Notes: generated by a model from the sequence alone, not told the origin. Shown: positions 28,504 to 38,562, counted from the first letter of the stretch. The stretch is 64,000 nt of DNA from an uncultured Acidimicrobiales bacterium (GCA_902805555.1 CADCSY010000040.1:1-64000), one strand, 5' to 3'. Program-made: numbers and translations.

Positions 28504-28950
28504 ATGAGCGACGATCCAAACCTCTCCGAGCTGCTCGACGACGACAAGCTGCCCGACGAGTTCCCGCCGGAGCGCCCGCTGGGGGTGGAGGACCCGGGGG
28601 TGACGGCAGACCACGGCGCCATCGGTGACTCCCTGGCCGAGCGGGTGGCCCGCGAGGAGCCGGACGTGCTCGTCGAGCCCGCCGATGCAGGCTCGGTGGG
28701 CCACCTCGTGGAGCCCGACCTCGGGATCGCCGTCGACGACGAGGCCGACCTGGTGGCGTCGGCCGTCGACCAGGAGCTCGGGTCGATCGCCGAGGGCGAC
28801 CTCGTCGCCGGCGACCCCACGTTGCGGGACGTCGCCACCGAGCGGATCGACGACCGCTCGGCCGAGGAGCTCGCCGTCCACGTGGTGGACGACCCGCCGC
28901 TGCTCGAGGGCGACTCCTACCTGGACGACCCGATCGACCCCACCGCCTGA
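28504..28950 (+). CDS. Acidic DUF5709-like protein
   Basis: PPERPLGVEDPGVTADHGAIGDSLAERVAREEPD. Confidence 0.75.
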   Translation: MSDDPNLSELLDDDKLPDEFPPERPLGVEDPGVTADHGAIGDSLAERVAREEPDVLVEPADAGSVGHLVEPDLGIAVDDEADLVASAVDQELGSIAEGDLVAGDPTLRDVATERIDDRSAEELAVHVVDDPPLLEGDSYLDDPIDPTA

Positions 28951-28957
28951 GCCGGGG

Positions 28958-30508
28958 TCACGGTGCAGCGGGCCCGGCGGCCGCCCCGTGCGCTGCCCGC
29001 AGGTCCTTCTTGAGGATCTTGCCGGAGGCGCTGCGGGGGATCTCGGCCGTCCGGGTGTAGCCCCTCGGCAGCTTGTAGCTGGCGAGGTGCTCCCGGCAGA
29101 AGCTCGTCAGGGCGTCGTCGCCCACGTCGTCCCGGGTGGTCACGACCGCGTGCACCACCTCACCCCACTCGTCGGAGGGGACGCCGAACACGGCGGCGTC
29201 GGCGACCGCCGGGTGGGCCACGAGGACGGCTTCGATCTCGGCCGGGTACACGTTCATCCCGCCCGAGATGATCATGTCCCCCTTCCGGTCGCAGATGTAG
29301 AAGAACCCCTCGTCGTCCCGGTAGGCGATGTCGCCCACGGTGAGCCAGTCGCCCCGCTTGGACGCCTCGAACTTCGCCTCCGCCTTGTGGTACGTGTCGA
29401 ACGCCGACCGCGAGCGGACGTAGAGCTCGCCGGGCCGGTCGGTCTCGGTCACCTCCGTCCCGTCCTCGGCGAAGAGGGCGACGTCGACGAGCGGTGCGGC
29501 CCGACCGCAGCTGCCGGGCTTGCGCATCTGGTCCTCCGGGCGCAGCACGGTGTTCACCCCGAGCTCGGTGGAGCCGTACACCTCCCACAGGGAGGTGTTC
29601 CCGAACGCCTCCACGTAGCGGCGCTTCAGCGCGAACGGCCAGGGCGCCGCGTTCGCGACCATCCGCTGCATCGAGGAGTAGTCGTACCTGGCCCGCACCT
29701 CCTCCGGCAGGTCGACGACCCGGCGGATCGGGGTCGGAGCCGAGAAGGTGGTGGTGACGCGATGGCGGTCGACGAGGGCGAGCCACCCCTCGGCGTCGAA
29801 GTGGCGCTGGAGGACCACCGAGCCCCCCATCGTCTGCACGATGCCCATGAAGCCGAGCGGGCCGGAGTGGTAGAGCGGCCCCGTCGTCAGGTACACGTCG
29901 CCCACCTCGTAGCCGATGAGCTGCACGAGGGCGGCCCCGGTCTCGGCGTTCGTGCCCCCTCGTCGAAGGGCCCCCTTGGGCTTGCCGGTCGTGCCCGAGG
30001 TGTAGATCATCGAGCCACCGACGGGCCCGGGTCCGGGGACGACCTCGTCGTCGGGGGCGTCTGCGACGAGCGCCTCGAGGTGGGAGGCCCAGGAGGGGAC
30101 CTCCGTCGCGGTCGAGCGGTAGGCGACCCAGTGCCGCACCTTGGGGCAGCGGACCGGGCAGTCGGCCAGCTGCGCCGCCTGCTCGACGTCGAACAGCACG
30201 ACGACGGCGTCGGAGTCGTCGATGACGTACGCCGCCTCCTCGGGCGTCAGCCGGTAGTTCAGCGGCACCGACACGGCACCCGCCTTGCGGGTGGCGTTGA
30301 CGATGGCGACGACCTCGATCCCGTTCTGCCCGCACCACACCACCGGGTCCCCCGGCTGCAGCCCGAGGTCGACGAGGACGGCGGCGATCCGGTTCGCCTG
30401 CGCGTCGAGCTCGGCGAAGGTCCACCGGTCCTCGCCCTCCACCACCGCCAGGGCGTCCGGCTGGGCTGCGGCCCAGGTCGTGAGCACGTCGTTGGCAGGT
30501 GCGGCCAC
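28958..30508 (-). CDS. AMP-binding acyl-CoA synthetase (FadD-like)
   Basis: MIYTSGTTGKPKGALRRG, VYGSTELGVNT, GDIAYRDDEGFFYICDRKGDMIISGG. Confidence 0.92.
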   Translation of the reverse strand: MAAPANDVLTTWAAAQPDALAVVEGEDRWTFAELDAQANRIAAVLVDLGLQPGDPVVWCGQNGIEVVAIVNATRKAGAVSVPLNYRLTPEEAAYVIDDSDAVVVLFDVEQAAQLADCPVRCPKVRHWVAYRSTATEVPSWASHLEALVADAPDDEVVPGPGPVGGSMIYTSGTTGKPKGALRRGGTNAETGAALVQLIGYEVGDVYLTTGPLYHSGPLGFMGIVQTMGGSVVLQRHFDAEGWLALVDRHRVTTTFSAPTPIRRVVDLPEEVRARYDYSSMQRMVANAAPWPFALKRRYVEAFGNTSLWEVYGSTELGVNTVLRPEDQMRKPGSCGRAAPLVDVALFAEDGTEVTETDRPGELYVRSRSAFDTYHKAEAKFEASKRGDWLTVGDIAYRDDEGFFYICDRKGDMIISGGMNVYPAEIEAVLVAHPAVADAAVFGVPSDEWGEVVHAVVTTRDDVGDDALTSFCREHLASYKLPRGYTRTAEIPRSASGKILKKDLRAAHGAAAGPAAP

Positions 30509-30620
30509 GGTTCCCCCTCGTCACGCCGGTCGCCCGGAGCCTACGCAGCACGGCCGGCGGCGCCGGTGCCGCCGTCGGGTCGAGCGTCCGAGGCGGCCGT
30601 TGGACGGGCCGGCGGCTGGC

Positions 30621-32246
30621 TCAGCCCACGAGCGTGACGTGCAGCCCGAGCGTCGACTCCAGCAGGTCCTTCCGCTCGTCGGCCATGTAGCGCTCGAGGC
30701 TGGCGTCGGCACCAGGGGCCACGTCGAGCACGAGCCGCAGCCCGTCGCCCACCACCTTGCAGCGGACCGACCGGACCGCCCTGGCGTGGGTGCGGTCGAG
30801 GGCGATGGCGACGCGCAGCAAGCCGGCGAGGGTCGCCACGAGCTGCTGGTCGCCCGGCGCGAGGAGGGCGAACTCGGGGTGCTTGGACTTGGGGGCGCTC
30901 TTGCGGTGGTAGCGGGCCACCTGGGCGATGAGCTCGACCTCGTGCTGGGTGAAGCCGGTGAGCCACTCGGAGTTCCGGATGACGTAGTAGCTGTGCTTGT
31001 GGTGGGAGTCGTGGGAGATCGACAGGCCCACGTTGTGGAGGAGCCCGGCGGCTTCGAGCAGCTCGCGCGCCGTCGCCGGCAGGAGGTGCCGGGGGGCGGT
31101 GCCGTCGAAGAGCTGGAGGGCGAGCGCGGTGGTGTGGTCGCCGTGCTCGGGCTCGGGGTCGAGGCGGTGCGCGAGGTGGACGACGCTGCGCCGCCGGATG
31201 TCGGTGAGGTGGTCGCGGGAGGGTCCCTCGCGCTTGTGGATGGCGTCGAGGATGAGGCCTTCCCGGAGGGCGAAGTCGGAGACCACGAGCTCGTCCACGC
31301 CGAGCTCGCCGAACACCTGCTCGAGCAGGATGGCGCCCCCGACGATGATGTCGGCCCGCTTGGCGTCGAGCCCCGGGACGGAGGCGAGGCGGTCCCGTGG
31401 GTTGCGGGCCGCTGCGACGGTCGACACCACCCCCTTCAGGTCGCGCCGGGTGAAGGCCACGTTGCTGAGGGTGCGGGCGGTGGACTCGCCCCGCGCCGCC
31501 TGGGCCATCTGGGCGATCGCCCCGATCGTGCCCGACGACCCGACGGCGACCTCGTAGCCGTGGCGGCGGACCTCCCGCACGACGGTGCTCAGCTGTGCCC
31601 GCACGTGCTTGCGGCAGGCGTCCACGGACCCGGAGGTGACCTTCCCGCCCGGGAAGAAGCGCTCGGTGAGACGGATGGCGCCGAGCTTCAGGCTCCGGGC
31701 CACGAGGATCGACTCGCCCAGGCCGACCAGGATCTCCGTGCTCCCGCCGCCGATGTCGACGAGGAGGAGCTGGCGGTCGTACACGGGGACCGCCTGCAGG
31801 ACGCCGAGGTGGATGAGGCGGGCCTCCTCGGGACCGCTGATGACGTCGACCTCCACGTCTGCCTCGGTGCGAGCCCGCTCGAGGAAGACCGAAGCGTTGG
31901 CGGCCTCCCGCACGGCGCTCGTGGCGACGGCGATCACGTCGGCATCCCAGGTCGTGGCCAGCCGCCGGAACCGGGTGAGCGCAGCGATGCCACGGTCCAT
32001 CGCGTCGTGGGCCAGCTCCTTCATGTCGCTCGAGCCCGACCCGAGGCGGACCACCTCCTTCTCGGAGGCGAGGACCTCGAAGCGGTGGTGGCGGGTCGGT
32101 CGGGCGACGAGGAGGTGCACGGAGTTGGTGCCGACGTCGATGGCCGCCAGGGCCCCGATCCCGGCAGCGTCCGACTCGCCCGTCGCGGTCGGGGACCCCC
32201 CGGACGTCGGTGTCGTCGCTGTCCCGGCTCGCTGCACGACGCCCAT
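30621..32246 (-). CDS. Exopolyphosphatase / GppA-family phosphatase
   Basis: AIDVGTNSVHLLVA, LVDIGGGSTEILVG, GSSGTIGAIAQ, HNVGLSISHDSHHKHSYYVI. Confidence 0.9.
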   Translation of the reverse strand: MGVVQRAGTATTPTSGGSPTATGESDAAGIGALAAIDVGTNSVHLLVARPTRHHRFEVLASEKEVVRLGSGSSDMKELAHDAMDRGIAALTRFRRLATTWDADVIAVATSAVREAANASVFLERARTEADVEVDVISGPEEARLIHLGVLQAVPVYDRQLLLVDIGGGSTEILVGLGESILVARSLKLGAIRLTERFFPGGKVTSGSVDACRKHVRAQLSTVVREVRRHGYEVAVGSSGTIGAIAQMAQAARGESTARTLSNVAFTRRDLKGVVSTVAAARNPRDRLASVPGLDAKRADIIVGGAILLEQVFGELGVDELVVSDFALREGLILDAIHKREGPSRDHLTDIRRRSVVHLAHRLDPEPEHGDHTTALALQLFDGTAPRHLLPATARELLEAAGLLHNVGLSISHDSHHKHSYYVIRNSEWLTGFTQHEVELIAQVARYHRKSAPKSKHPEFALLAPGDQQLVATLAGLLRVAIALDRTHARAVRSVRCKVVGDGLRLVLDVAPGADASLERYMADERKDLLESTLGLHVTLVG

Positions 32247-32326
32247 TGTGGCGGCGCGCGAGGCGGACGACGGTCAGCCTCGGGCGGGTACGGTGGTCCA
32301 CCTCCGAGGCGAAGGGAGCCGCTGCC

Positions 32327-32638
32327 GTGGCCATCCGAGCGAAGCTGACCACCCGGACCGAGGCGTCCCCGGCGACCCGGTCCGCGCAGGGTGGGGCACC
32401 CAAGCGGGAGCGGACCGAGGAGGAGAAGCAGGCCCACCGGGCCCGCATCGAGGCGGCGAAGGACGCGCTGAAGCGCTCGGTGGGGACGAAGGGGGAGCAC
32501 GTGGCCCCGGCCCGGGCCGCGCTCAAGGAGTACCTGCGCCACGTGAACGAGCCGGGTCAGCCCGACGACGAGCGGTTCAAGATCCTGCTCGAGGCGCCGT
32601 TCAAGGCCCCGCCCAAGCCGCGCGCCGAGCGCCGCTGA
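32327..32638 (+). CDS. Small basic hypothetical protein
   Basis: ERTEEEKQAHRARIEAAKDALKRSVGTKGEH; GTG start with SD-like GAAGGGAG. Confidence 0.6.
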   Translation: MAIRAKLTTRTEASPATRSAQGGAPKRERTEEEKQAHRARIEAAKDALKRSVGTKGEHVAPARAALKEYLRHVNEPGQPDDERFKILLEAPFKAPPKPRAERR

Positions 32639-32695
32639 AGACCGAGCTCGCAGAGCGCCCGTCTCCTCGAGACCGCACCTCCGACTGGACCCCAC

Positions 32696-33145
32696 ATGCC
32701 GCCGACACTGACCCGCTCGTCGCCCCCGCAGACCGCCACCGGCCCGGGCCGCACGGCGGCCGGGTGGGCGGTCGCAGGTGCGGCCGCCATGCTGGCGGCG
32801 GCCGTCGCCGGCGAGCTGCTCGACCCGCCCTCGACCGTCGACCTCGTGATCGCCAACGAGAGCGGACAGGAGGTGACCGTCGTCGTGGCCGGACGGGAGG
32901 GCGACCCGCAGCTCCCCGTCGCCACCGTGGACGTCGGCGAGGAGCGTCCCGTCGCCGAGGTGCTCGACCAGGGGCGCACCTGGCTCATCACCTTCCGGAG
33001 CGCCGGCGAGACCGCGGGCGAGCTCGAGGTGTCCCGGTCGGAGCTGGCGGAGCAGGGCTTCAGGATCGTCGTCCCCGCCACCGTGGGCGACGACGCCGGT
33101 CCCGGGCCGGCCCCGGCTGAGGCTCCGGAGGACGCCGAGGGCTGA
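32696..33145 (+). CDS. Hypothetical membrane-anchored or secreted protein
   Basis: N-terminal hydrophobic AAGWAVAGAAAMLAAAVAGELL. Confidence 0.6.
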   Translation: MPPTLTRSSPPQTATGPGRTAAGWAVAGAAAMLAAAVAGELLDPPSTVDLVIANESGQEVTVVVAGREGDPQLPVATVDVGEERPVAEVLDQGRTWLITFRSAGETAGELEVSRSELAEQGFRIVVPATVGDDAGPGPAPAEAPEDAEG

Positions 33146-33175
33146 TCCCCCCGGCGAGGCCTGCTGCCGGCGCGC

Positions 33176-34468
33176 TCAGCGGCCGGCCGGTGCGGCGGCG
33201 GCCACGAGCTGGCCGGCGCCCTCCTCCGCTTCGTCGTCGCTGCGCCCGCCGGCCGGTCGCACGAGGAACCACCAGCCGACCACGGCTGCGACGAGCGCGG
33301 CGCTCCCGCCGACGGCGAGTCCGACCCGGGGTCCTGCGTGCTCGCCGATGTAGCCGATGATCGGCCCGCCCACGGGCGTCGTGCCGAGGAACGCCACCGC
33401 CCACAGCGCCATCACCCGGCCCCGCAGCTCGGGTGCGGCGCGCAGCTGCAGCGTCGTGTTGCCGGTGGCGAGGACGTTGATGCTGGCGGCGCCCACGAGC
33501 ACGAGCACGACGACCTCGAGCCAGAGGAACGGGGCGAGGGCGGCGAGCAGGATCACCGAGCCGAACAGTGCGGCGGCCCGGACGAGGGCCGTGTGGCTCG
33601 GGGCCCCGGAGCGGCCGGCGGTCGCCAGCCCCCCGACCACCGCGCCGACGCCCATCGCCGAGGTGAGCGTGCCGTAGGTGCCGGCACCACCGCCGAAGGT
33701 CCGCTCGGCGACGAGGGGGAGGATCACCTGGAACTCGTAGGAGAGCGTCCCGATGATCGCCATCATGAGCAGCGGGATGAGCAGGTCGGGGGTCCTGCGC
33801 ACGTACCTGAAGCCCTCCCGCAGCTGGCCCTTGGCCCGCTCCTGGGTGGGCGCCGGGTTCAGGTCCCCCGTCCGCATCAGGAGGAGGGCGAGGATCACGG
33901 CGACGTAGCTGCAGGCGTTCAGCACGAAGCAGATCCCGATGCCGACGACGGCGATGAGGACGCCTGCGAGGGCGGGGCCGACGACCCGGGCAGCGTTGAC
34001 GACAACCGAGTTCAGCGTGATCGCGTTGGTCAGGTTGGCGGGACCGACCATCTCGAGCACGAAGGTCTGCCGGGCCGGGTTGTCGACGGCGGTGACGAGG
34101 CCGAACACCGCCGCCATGGCGAACACCATCCAGAGCTCGACCGTCCCGGTGATGACGAGGAGACCGAGCACCAGCGCCTGGGTCATGGCCACGGTCTGGG
34201 TGGCGAGGAGCAACCGGCGCTTGGGGAAGCGGTCGGCGATGACCCCGCCGAAGGGGCCGAACAGCAGGACGGGGAGGAACTGGAGCGCGATCACGAGCCC
34301 GAGGGCGGTGCCGCTGCCGGTGAGGCGCAGCACGAGCCAGGCCTGGGCCACGCTCTGCATCCAGGTCCCGCTGAGCGAGATCACCTGCCCGACGATGAAG
34401 ATGCGGTAGTTGCGGTTGCCGAGGGAGCGGAAGGTGCGTCGCAGCGTGTCGAGGGCGTGCAGCCTCAT
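33176..34468 (-). CDS. MFS transporter (enterobactin exporter EntS-like)
   Basis: NYRIFIVGQVISLSGTWMQSVAQAWLVLRLTGS; multiple TM segments. Confidence 0.9.
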   Translation of the reverse strand: MRLHALDTLRRTFRSLGNRNYRIFIVGQVISLSGTWMQSVAQAWLVLRLTGSGTALGLVIALQFLPVLLFGPFGGVIADRFPKRRLLLATQTVAMTQALVLGLLVITGTVELWMVFAMAAVFGLVTAVDNPARQTFVLEMVGPANLTNAITLNSVVVNAARVVGPALAGVLIAVVGIGICFVLNACSYVAVILALLLMRTGDLNPAPTQERAKGQLREGFRYVRRTPDLLIPLLMMAIIGTLSYEFQVILPLVAERTFGGGAGTYGTLTSAMGVGAVVGGLATAGRSGAPSHTALVRAAALFGSVILLAALAPFLWLEVVVLVLVGAASINVLATGNTTLQLRAAPELRGRVMALWAVAFLGTTPVGGPIIGYIGEHAGPRVGLAVGGSAALVAAVVGWWFLVRPAGGRSDDEAEEGAGQLVAAAAPAGR

Positions 34469-34935
34469 CCCTCGTCACCGGCGACGAGAGCCTCGAGCAG
34501 GGCCACCGCGTCGGGGAGGTGGGCTCGCTGCTCCGCGGGCAGCGCCGCCAGGCGCTGCGCCAGGAGCTGGGTGCGCTCGGCTCGGACCGACCGGAGGGCT
34601 CGACGCCCGGCAGCCGTGGTGGTCAGCAGGGCGGACCGGGCGTCCTCGGGCGACTCCCGGCGCTCGCACAGCCCGCTCTCGACGAGGCGGGCTGCGATGC
34701 GGGTCATCGTCGGTGCGGCCACGCACTCCCGGGCGGCGAGGTCGCTGAGGCGGACGGGCTCGAGCAGCTCCACGGAGGCGAGCGCCGAGAGCTGCGAGAG
34801 GGTGAGGCCGCCGGATCGCCGGCGCAGCTGGCGGGCCAGGCGCCCGACGGCGAGGCGCAACCTGGCCGCCTGTGCGGCCTCGTCGACGTCGATGACGGCG
34901 GGACGGGGCTTGACGGCGCCACGGGCGGAAGGCAT
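34465..34935 (-). CDS. MarR-family transcriptional regulator
   Basis: LSQLSALASVELLEPVRLSDLAARECVAAPTMTRIAARLVESGLCERR; SD AAGGAG upstream of MPSARG. Confidence 0.88.
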   Translation of the reverse strand: MPSARGAVKPRPAVIDVDEAAQAARLRLAVGRLARQLRRRSGGLTLSQLSALASVELLEPVRLSDLAARECVAAPTMTRIAARLVESGLCERRESPEDARSALLTTTAAGRRALRSVRAERTQLLAQRLAALPAEQRAHLPDAVALLEALVAGDEG

Positions 34936-34953
34936 CGACGGCTCCTTGATCAT

Positions 34954-34974
34954 TAGGTATGCGAAGCAATCCTA
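34954..34974. promoter_or_regulatory. Putative MarR operator
   Basis: TAGGtaTGC-gaa-GCAatCCTA, 21 bp with 7 of 9 arm positions symmetric. Confidence 0.5.
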
Positions 34975-35007
34975 CCGACCGTCCCGGCGTGAGGCACCCT
35001 GTCGGCC

Positions 35008-36129
35008 ATGACCGAGCCGGCGCGCACGAGGCCCCTGGACGAGCGGCACCCGGACGAGCGGGATGCCCCGCCGGATCCCGACGAGGTGGCGGCGTTCGCC
35101 TTCCACGTGTGGGGGTTCCGCCAGGGGGAGGTCGTCTCGCTCATGATCCACCTTGGTGACCGGCTCGGCCTCTACCGGGCACTCGCGGGCGCCGGACCCC
35201 GCACCGCAGGTGAGGTCGCGGCGGCCACCGGGCTGCACGAGCGCTGGCTCCTCGAGTGGCTCCGGGGCCAGGCCGCCGCCGGCCTGCTCCGATCGGATGA
35301 CGGGTCGTCCTTCGAGCTGACGCCGGCTGGGGCGGCGGTGCTGGCCGACGAGGAGGGCAGCCTGGCCTTCGCCGCCGGCGCCTTCGGTGGCCCCCCGCTG
35401 CCGTCGATCGTGGCCGGGTTGGTGGAGGCGTTCCGGACGGGGCGGGGCATGGCCTACGACCACCTCGGCGAGGCCGGGACCCACACCATGGCCCGCCAGC
35501 TCGCCCCCTGGTCGAGGCTCGCCCTCGTGCCCGTCGTCCTGCCCGCCCTCGACGGCGTGGTCGAGCGCCTGGAGGCGGGGGCCCGGGTGGCCGACATCGG
35601 CTGCGGTGCGGGCGTCGCCCTCACCGCGCTGGCCCAGGCCTTCCCCCGCTCGACCTTCGCCGGGTTCGACCTCTCGCGCCACGCCATCGAGCGGGCCCGG
35701 GCCGGTGTGGAGGCCGCGGGTGTGGCCAACGTCGAGCTGCACCACGCCAGGGCGGAGGACCTCCCCGCGGGGGCCGGCTACGACCTCGTGCTGGCGCTCG
35801 ACTGCCTCCACGACATGACCAGGCCGGACGCCGCGCTGGCGGCGGTGCGGTCGGCCGTCGCCGACGACGGCACCCTCCTGGTCAAGGAGATCCGCAGCAC
35901 CGGGGACTGGCGGCGGGACCAGCGCAACCCGATGCTGGCCATGATGTACGGCTTCTCCGTGCAGACGTGCATGTCGTCGGCGCTCTCGGAGCCCGGCGGG
36001 GCGGGGCTGGGGACGCTCGGCCTGCCGCCCGAGGTGCTGCGGCGCCTGTGCGAGGAGGCCGGGTTCTCACGCATGGTGACCCACGACGTGGACGACCCGG
36101 CCAACCTCTACCACGAGGTCCGCCCGTGA
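35008..36129 (+). CDS. SAM-dependent methyltransferase with N-terminal winged-helix-like domain
   Basis: VADIGCGAGVALTALAQAFP, LALDCLHDMTRPD. Confidence 0.87.
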   Translation: MTEPARTRPLDERHPDERDAPPDPDEVAAFAFHVWGFRQGEVVSLMIHLGDRLGLYRALAGAGPRTAGEVAAATGLHERWLLEWLRGQAAAGLLRSDDGSSFELTPAGAAVLADEEGSLAFAAGAFGGPPLPSIVAGLVEAFRTGRGMAYDHLGEAGTHTMARQLAPWSRLALVPVVLPALDGVVERLEAGARVADIGCGAGVALTALAQAFPRSTFAGFDLSRHAIERARAGVEAAGVANVELHHARAEDLPAGAGYDLVLALDCLHDMTRPDAALAAVRSAVADDGTLLVKEIRSTGDWRRDQRNPMLAMMYGFSVQTCMSSALSEPGGAGLGTLGLPPEVLRRLCEEAGFSRMVTHDVDDPANLYHEVRP

Positions 36130-36133
36130 GGGG

Positions 36134-36622
36134 TCAGGAGGGGAGCTGCGCCTCGATGGCGCTCACGAGCTCGGGCGCCTCCGGCTCCACCAGGGGGCGG
36201 AAGCGGGCCACGACCTCGCCCTCCGGCGAGATGAGGAACTTCTCGAAGTTCCAGGAGATGTCGCCGGCCTTGCCCTCGTCGTCGGGGACGGCGGTCAGCT
36301 GCTCGTACAGCGGGTGGCGGTCGGGGCCGTTGACCTCGACCTTCTCGTACATCGGGAACGTCACGCCGTAGGTCGTCGAGCAGAACGTCTCGATCTCGTC
36401 GGCCGTGCCCGGCTCCTGGCCGGCGAACTGGTTGCAGGGGAAGCCGAGCACGGAGAAGCCACGGTCGCCGTAGGTCTCCTGGAGCTTCTCGAGCCCTGTG
36501 TACTGCGGCGTGAGGCCGCACTTCGAGGCGACGTTGACGATGAGGAGGGCCTTGCCCTGCTGGTCGGCGAGCGAGGCGGGCTCGCCCTTGAGCGTGGCGA
36601 CCGGTGCGTCGTAGATGGACAT
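36134..36622 (-). CDS. Glutathione peroxidase
   Basis: NVASKCGLTPQYTGLEKLQETY, FPCNQFAGQEPG, WNFEKFLI. Confidence 0.93.
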   Translation of the reverse strand: MSIYDAPVATLKGEPASLADQQGKALLIVNVASKCGLTPQYTGLEKLQETYGDRGFSVLGFPCNQFAGQEPGTADEIETFCSTTYGVTFPMYEKVEVNGPDRHPLYEQLTAVPDDEGKAGDISWNFEKFLISPEGEVVARFRPLVEPEAPELVSAIEAQLPS

Positions 36623-36643
36623 GGATCAATCCTGTCAGGTCGG

Positions 36644-36658
36644 TACCCTCCCCCGGTG
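36644..36658 (+). promoter_or_regulatory. Putative leaderless promoter: TACCCT-N6-GTG
   Basis: TACCCT 36644-36649, GTG at 36656. Confidence 0.5.
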
Positions 36659-37375
36659 CTCGACGATGCCGCGGTCGAACGGGCCCTGGTGGTCACCGCC
36701 CACCCCGACGACGTCGACTTCGGGGCGGCGGGGACCGTCGCCGGGTGGGTCGACGCCGGCGTCGAGGTGACGTACTGCGTGGTCACCGACGGCGACGCCG
36801 GGGGCTTCGACCCGACGGTGGCGCGGGCCGACATCCCCGGCATCCGCCGGGCGGAGCAGGAGGCGGCCGCCGCCGTCGTCGGCGTCCACGACGTCCGCTT
36901 CCTCGGCTACCCCGACGGGCGCCTGGTCGTGAGCATCGACCTGCGGCGCGACATCTCCCGCGTCATCCGCCAGGTCCGCCCCCAGCGGCTCCTGTGCCAG
37001 TCGTCCGAGCGCAACTACCGGCGCATCTACGCGAGCCACCCCGACCACCTGGCGGCCGGCGAGGCCACGCTGTGCGCCGTCTACCCCGACGCCCGCAACC
37101 CGTTCGCCCACACCGAGCTCCTGGCCGACGAGGGCCTCGACCCGTGGTCGGTGCACGAGACGTGGCTGATGGTCGGCGCCGGCAGCGCGCACCACGTGGA
37201 CGTGACCGACACCTTCGACCGCAAGCTCGAGGCGATCCTCAGCCACGCCAGCCAGATGACCGACCCCGCAGGCCTCGAGACCAGGATGCGGAGCTGGCTC
37301 TCGGACAACGCGGCCGCCGGCGGTCTCCCCGAGGGCCGGTTGGCGGAGGCGTTCCAGGTGGTCGACACCGCCTGA
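36656..37375 (+). CDS. PIG-L family N-acetylglucosaminyl deacetylase-like hydrolase
   Basis: ALVVTAHPDDVDFGAAGTVA, RRAEQEAAAAVVGVHDVRFLGYPDG, SHPDHLAAGEA. Confidence 0.9.
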   Translation: MLDDAAVERALVVTAHPDDVDFGAAGTVAGWVDAGVEVTYCVVTDGDAGGFDPTVARADIPGIRRAEQEAAAAVVGVHDVRFLGYPDGRLVVSIDLRRDISRVIRQVRPQRLLCQSSERNYRRIYASHPDHLAAGEATLCAVYPDARNPFAHTELLADEGLDPWSVHETWLMVGAGSAHHVDVTDTFDRKLEAILSHASQMTDPAGLETRMRSWLSDNAAAGGLPEGRLAEAFQVVDTA

Positions 37376-37416
37376 CCCGTGCGGCGGCTGCTCGGGCCGT
37401 CGAGCGGGGCCCCCGC

Positions 37417-37431
37417 TAGGTTGCCGCCGTG
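37417..37431 (+). promoter_or_regulatory. Putative leaderless promoter: TAGGTT-N6-GTG
   Basis: TAGGTT 37417-37422, GTG at 37429. Confidence 0.5.
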
Positions 37432-38547
37432 CTGCACCCCCTCGACGACCTGCCGATCCACCAGACGTCCGAGCCCCTCGCGCACGTGGCCACCGGCGAC
37501 CGCAACGCCTACGACCGCTACTTCTTCAACGGCTACACGGCGGACGGCTCGGTCTTCTTCGCCGCGGCGCTCGGCGTCTACCCCAACCGCCAGGTCATCG
37601 ACGCCTCGTTCAGCGTGGTCCGGGACGGGGTGCAGACGTCGGTGCACGCCTCGGGACGCCTCGACCCGGGCCGGCTGCGCACCCAGGTCGGGCCGATCGA
37701 GGTGCAGGTCCCCGAACCCATGCGACGCCTCCGGGTCGTCGTGGGGCCGAACGAGGCGGGTGTCCTGGCCGACGTCACCTTCGCGGCGCGCACCGAGGCG
37801 GTGGAGGAGCCGCGCTTCACGGTCCGGCGGGGGACCCGCATCGTCATGGACTACACGCGCCTCACGCAGTTCGGGACGTGGCGCGGCCAGCTGTCCATCG
37901 GCGACGACGTGGTGGCGCTCGACGGCCTCGACGTGCTGGGCACCCGAGACCGCTCATGGGGCATCCGCTCGGTGGGGGAGCGGGAGGGAGGGGCGCCGGG
38001 TCCCGCCCCCCAGTTCTTCTGGCTGTGGGCGCCGCTCAACCTCGGGTCCCGCTGCCTGCACGTCGACTTCCAGGAGGACGCGACCGGGCGGCGGGCCCAC
38101 GCCAACGGCGAGGTGGTGCCGTTGCTGGCGAGCACGGATGCGCCGGTCGACCTCGTCGCCCCGGCCGCGGAGCGGGCAGCGGACGTCGCCCACCACATCA
38201 CCTGGCGGGCGGGGACCCGTCGGGCCGAGGCCGCCTCGATCACCCTCCAGCCCCACGGCCGCGACTCGGTGGTGGCCGAGCTCGAGCCGATCCTCGACTT
38301 CCAGATGCTCGGCATCGGCTACCTCCACCCCGGGTGGGGCCACGGCTCGTGGCGCGGCGAGTCGGCGGTGGGCGTCGAGTCGTGGCGGCTCGACGAGCTC
38401 GACCCGCTCGCGCTGCAGCACCTGCACGTGCAGCAGCTGTGCCGGGTCCGGGTCGGCGACGAGGTCGGTACCGGCGTGCTGGAGCAGCTCGTCATCGGCC
38501 CCCACGAGCCCTCCGGCTTCACCGGGCTCGCCGACGGCGCCGGCTGA
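37429..38547 (+). CDS. Hypothetical protein, possible lipocalin/AttH-like fold
   Basis: 372-aa ORF; YDRYFFNGYTADGSVFFAAALGVYP; fold suggestion is weak. Confidence 0.7.
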   Translation: MLHPLDDLPIHQTSEPLAHVATGDRNAYDRYFFNGYTADGSVFFAAALGVYPNRQVIDASFSVVRDGVQTSVHASGRLDPGRLRTQVGPIEVQVPEPMRRLRVVVGPNEAGVLADVTFAARTEAVEEPRFTVRRGTRIVMDYTRLTQFGTWRGQLSIGDDVVALDGLDVLGTRDRSWGIRSVGEREGGAPGPAPQFFWLWAPLNLGSRCLHVDFQEDATGRRAHANGEVVPLLASTDAPVDLVAPAAERAADVAHHITWRAGTRRAEAASITLQPHGRDSVVAELEPILDFQMLGIGYLHPGWGHGSWRGESAVGVESWRLDELDPLALQHLHVQQLCRVRVGDEVGTGVLEQLVIGPHEPSGFTGLADGAG

Positions 38548-38562
38548 TCGCGAGGATTGCCC

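Noticed and set aside
28625-32348. Long plus-strand ORFs across the second fadD and Ppx/GppA genes
   Set aside because: Shadow ORFs of well-supported minus-strand enzymes.
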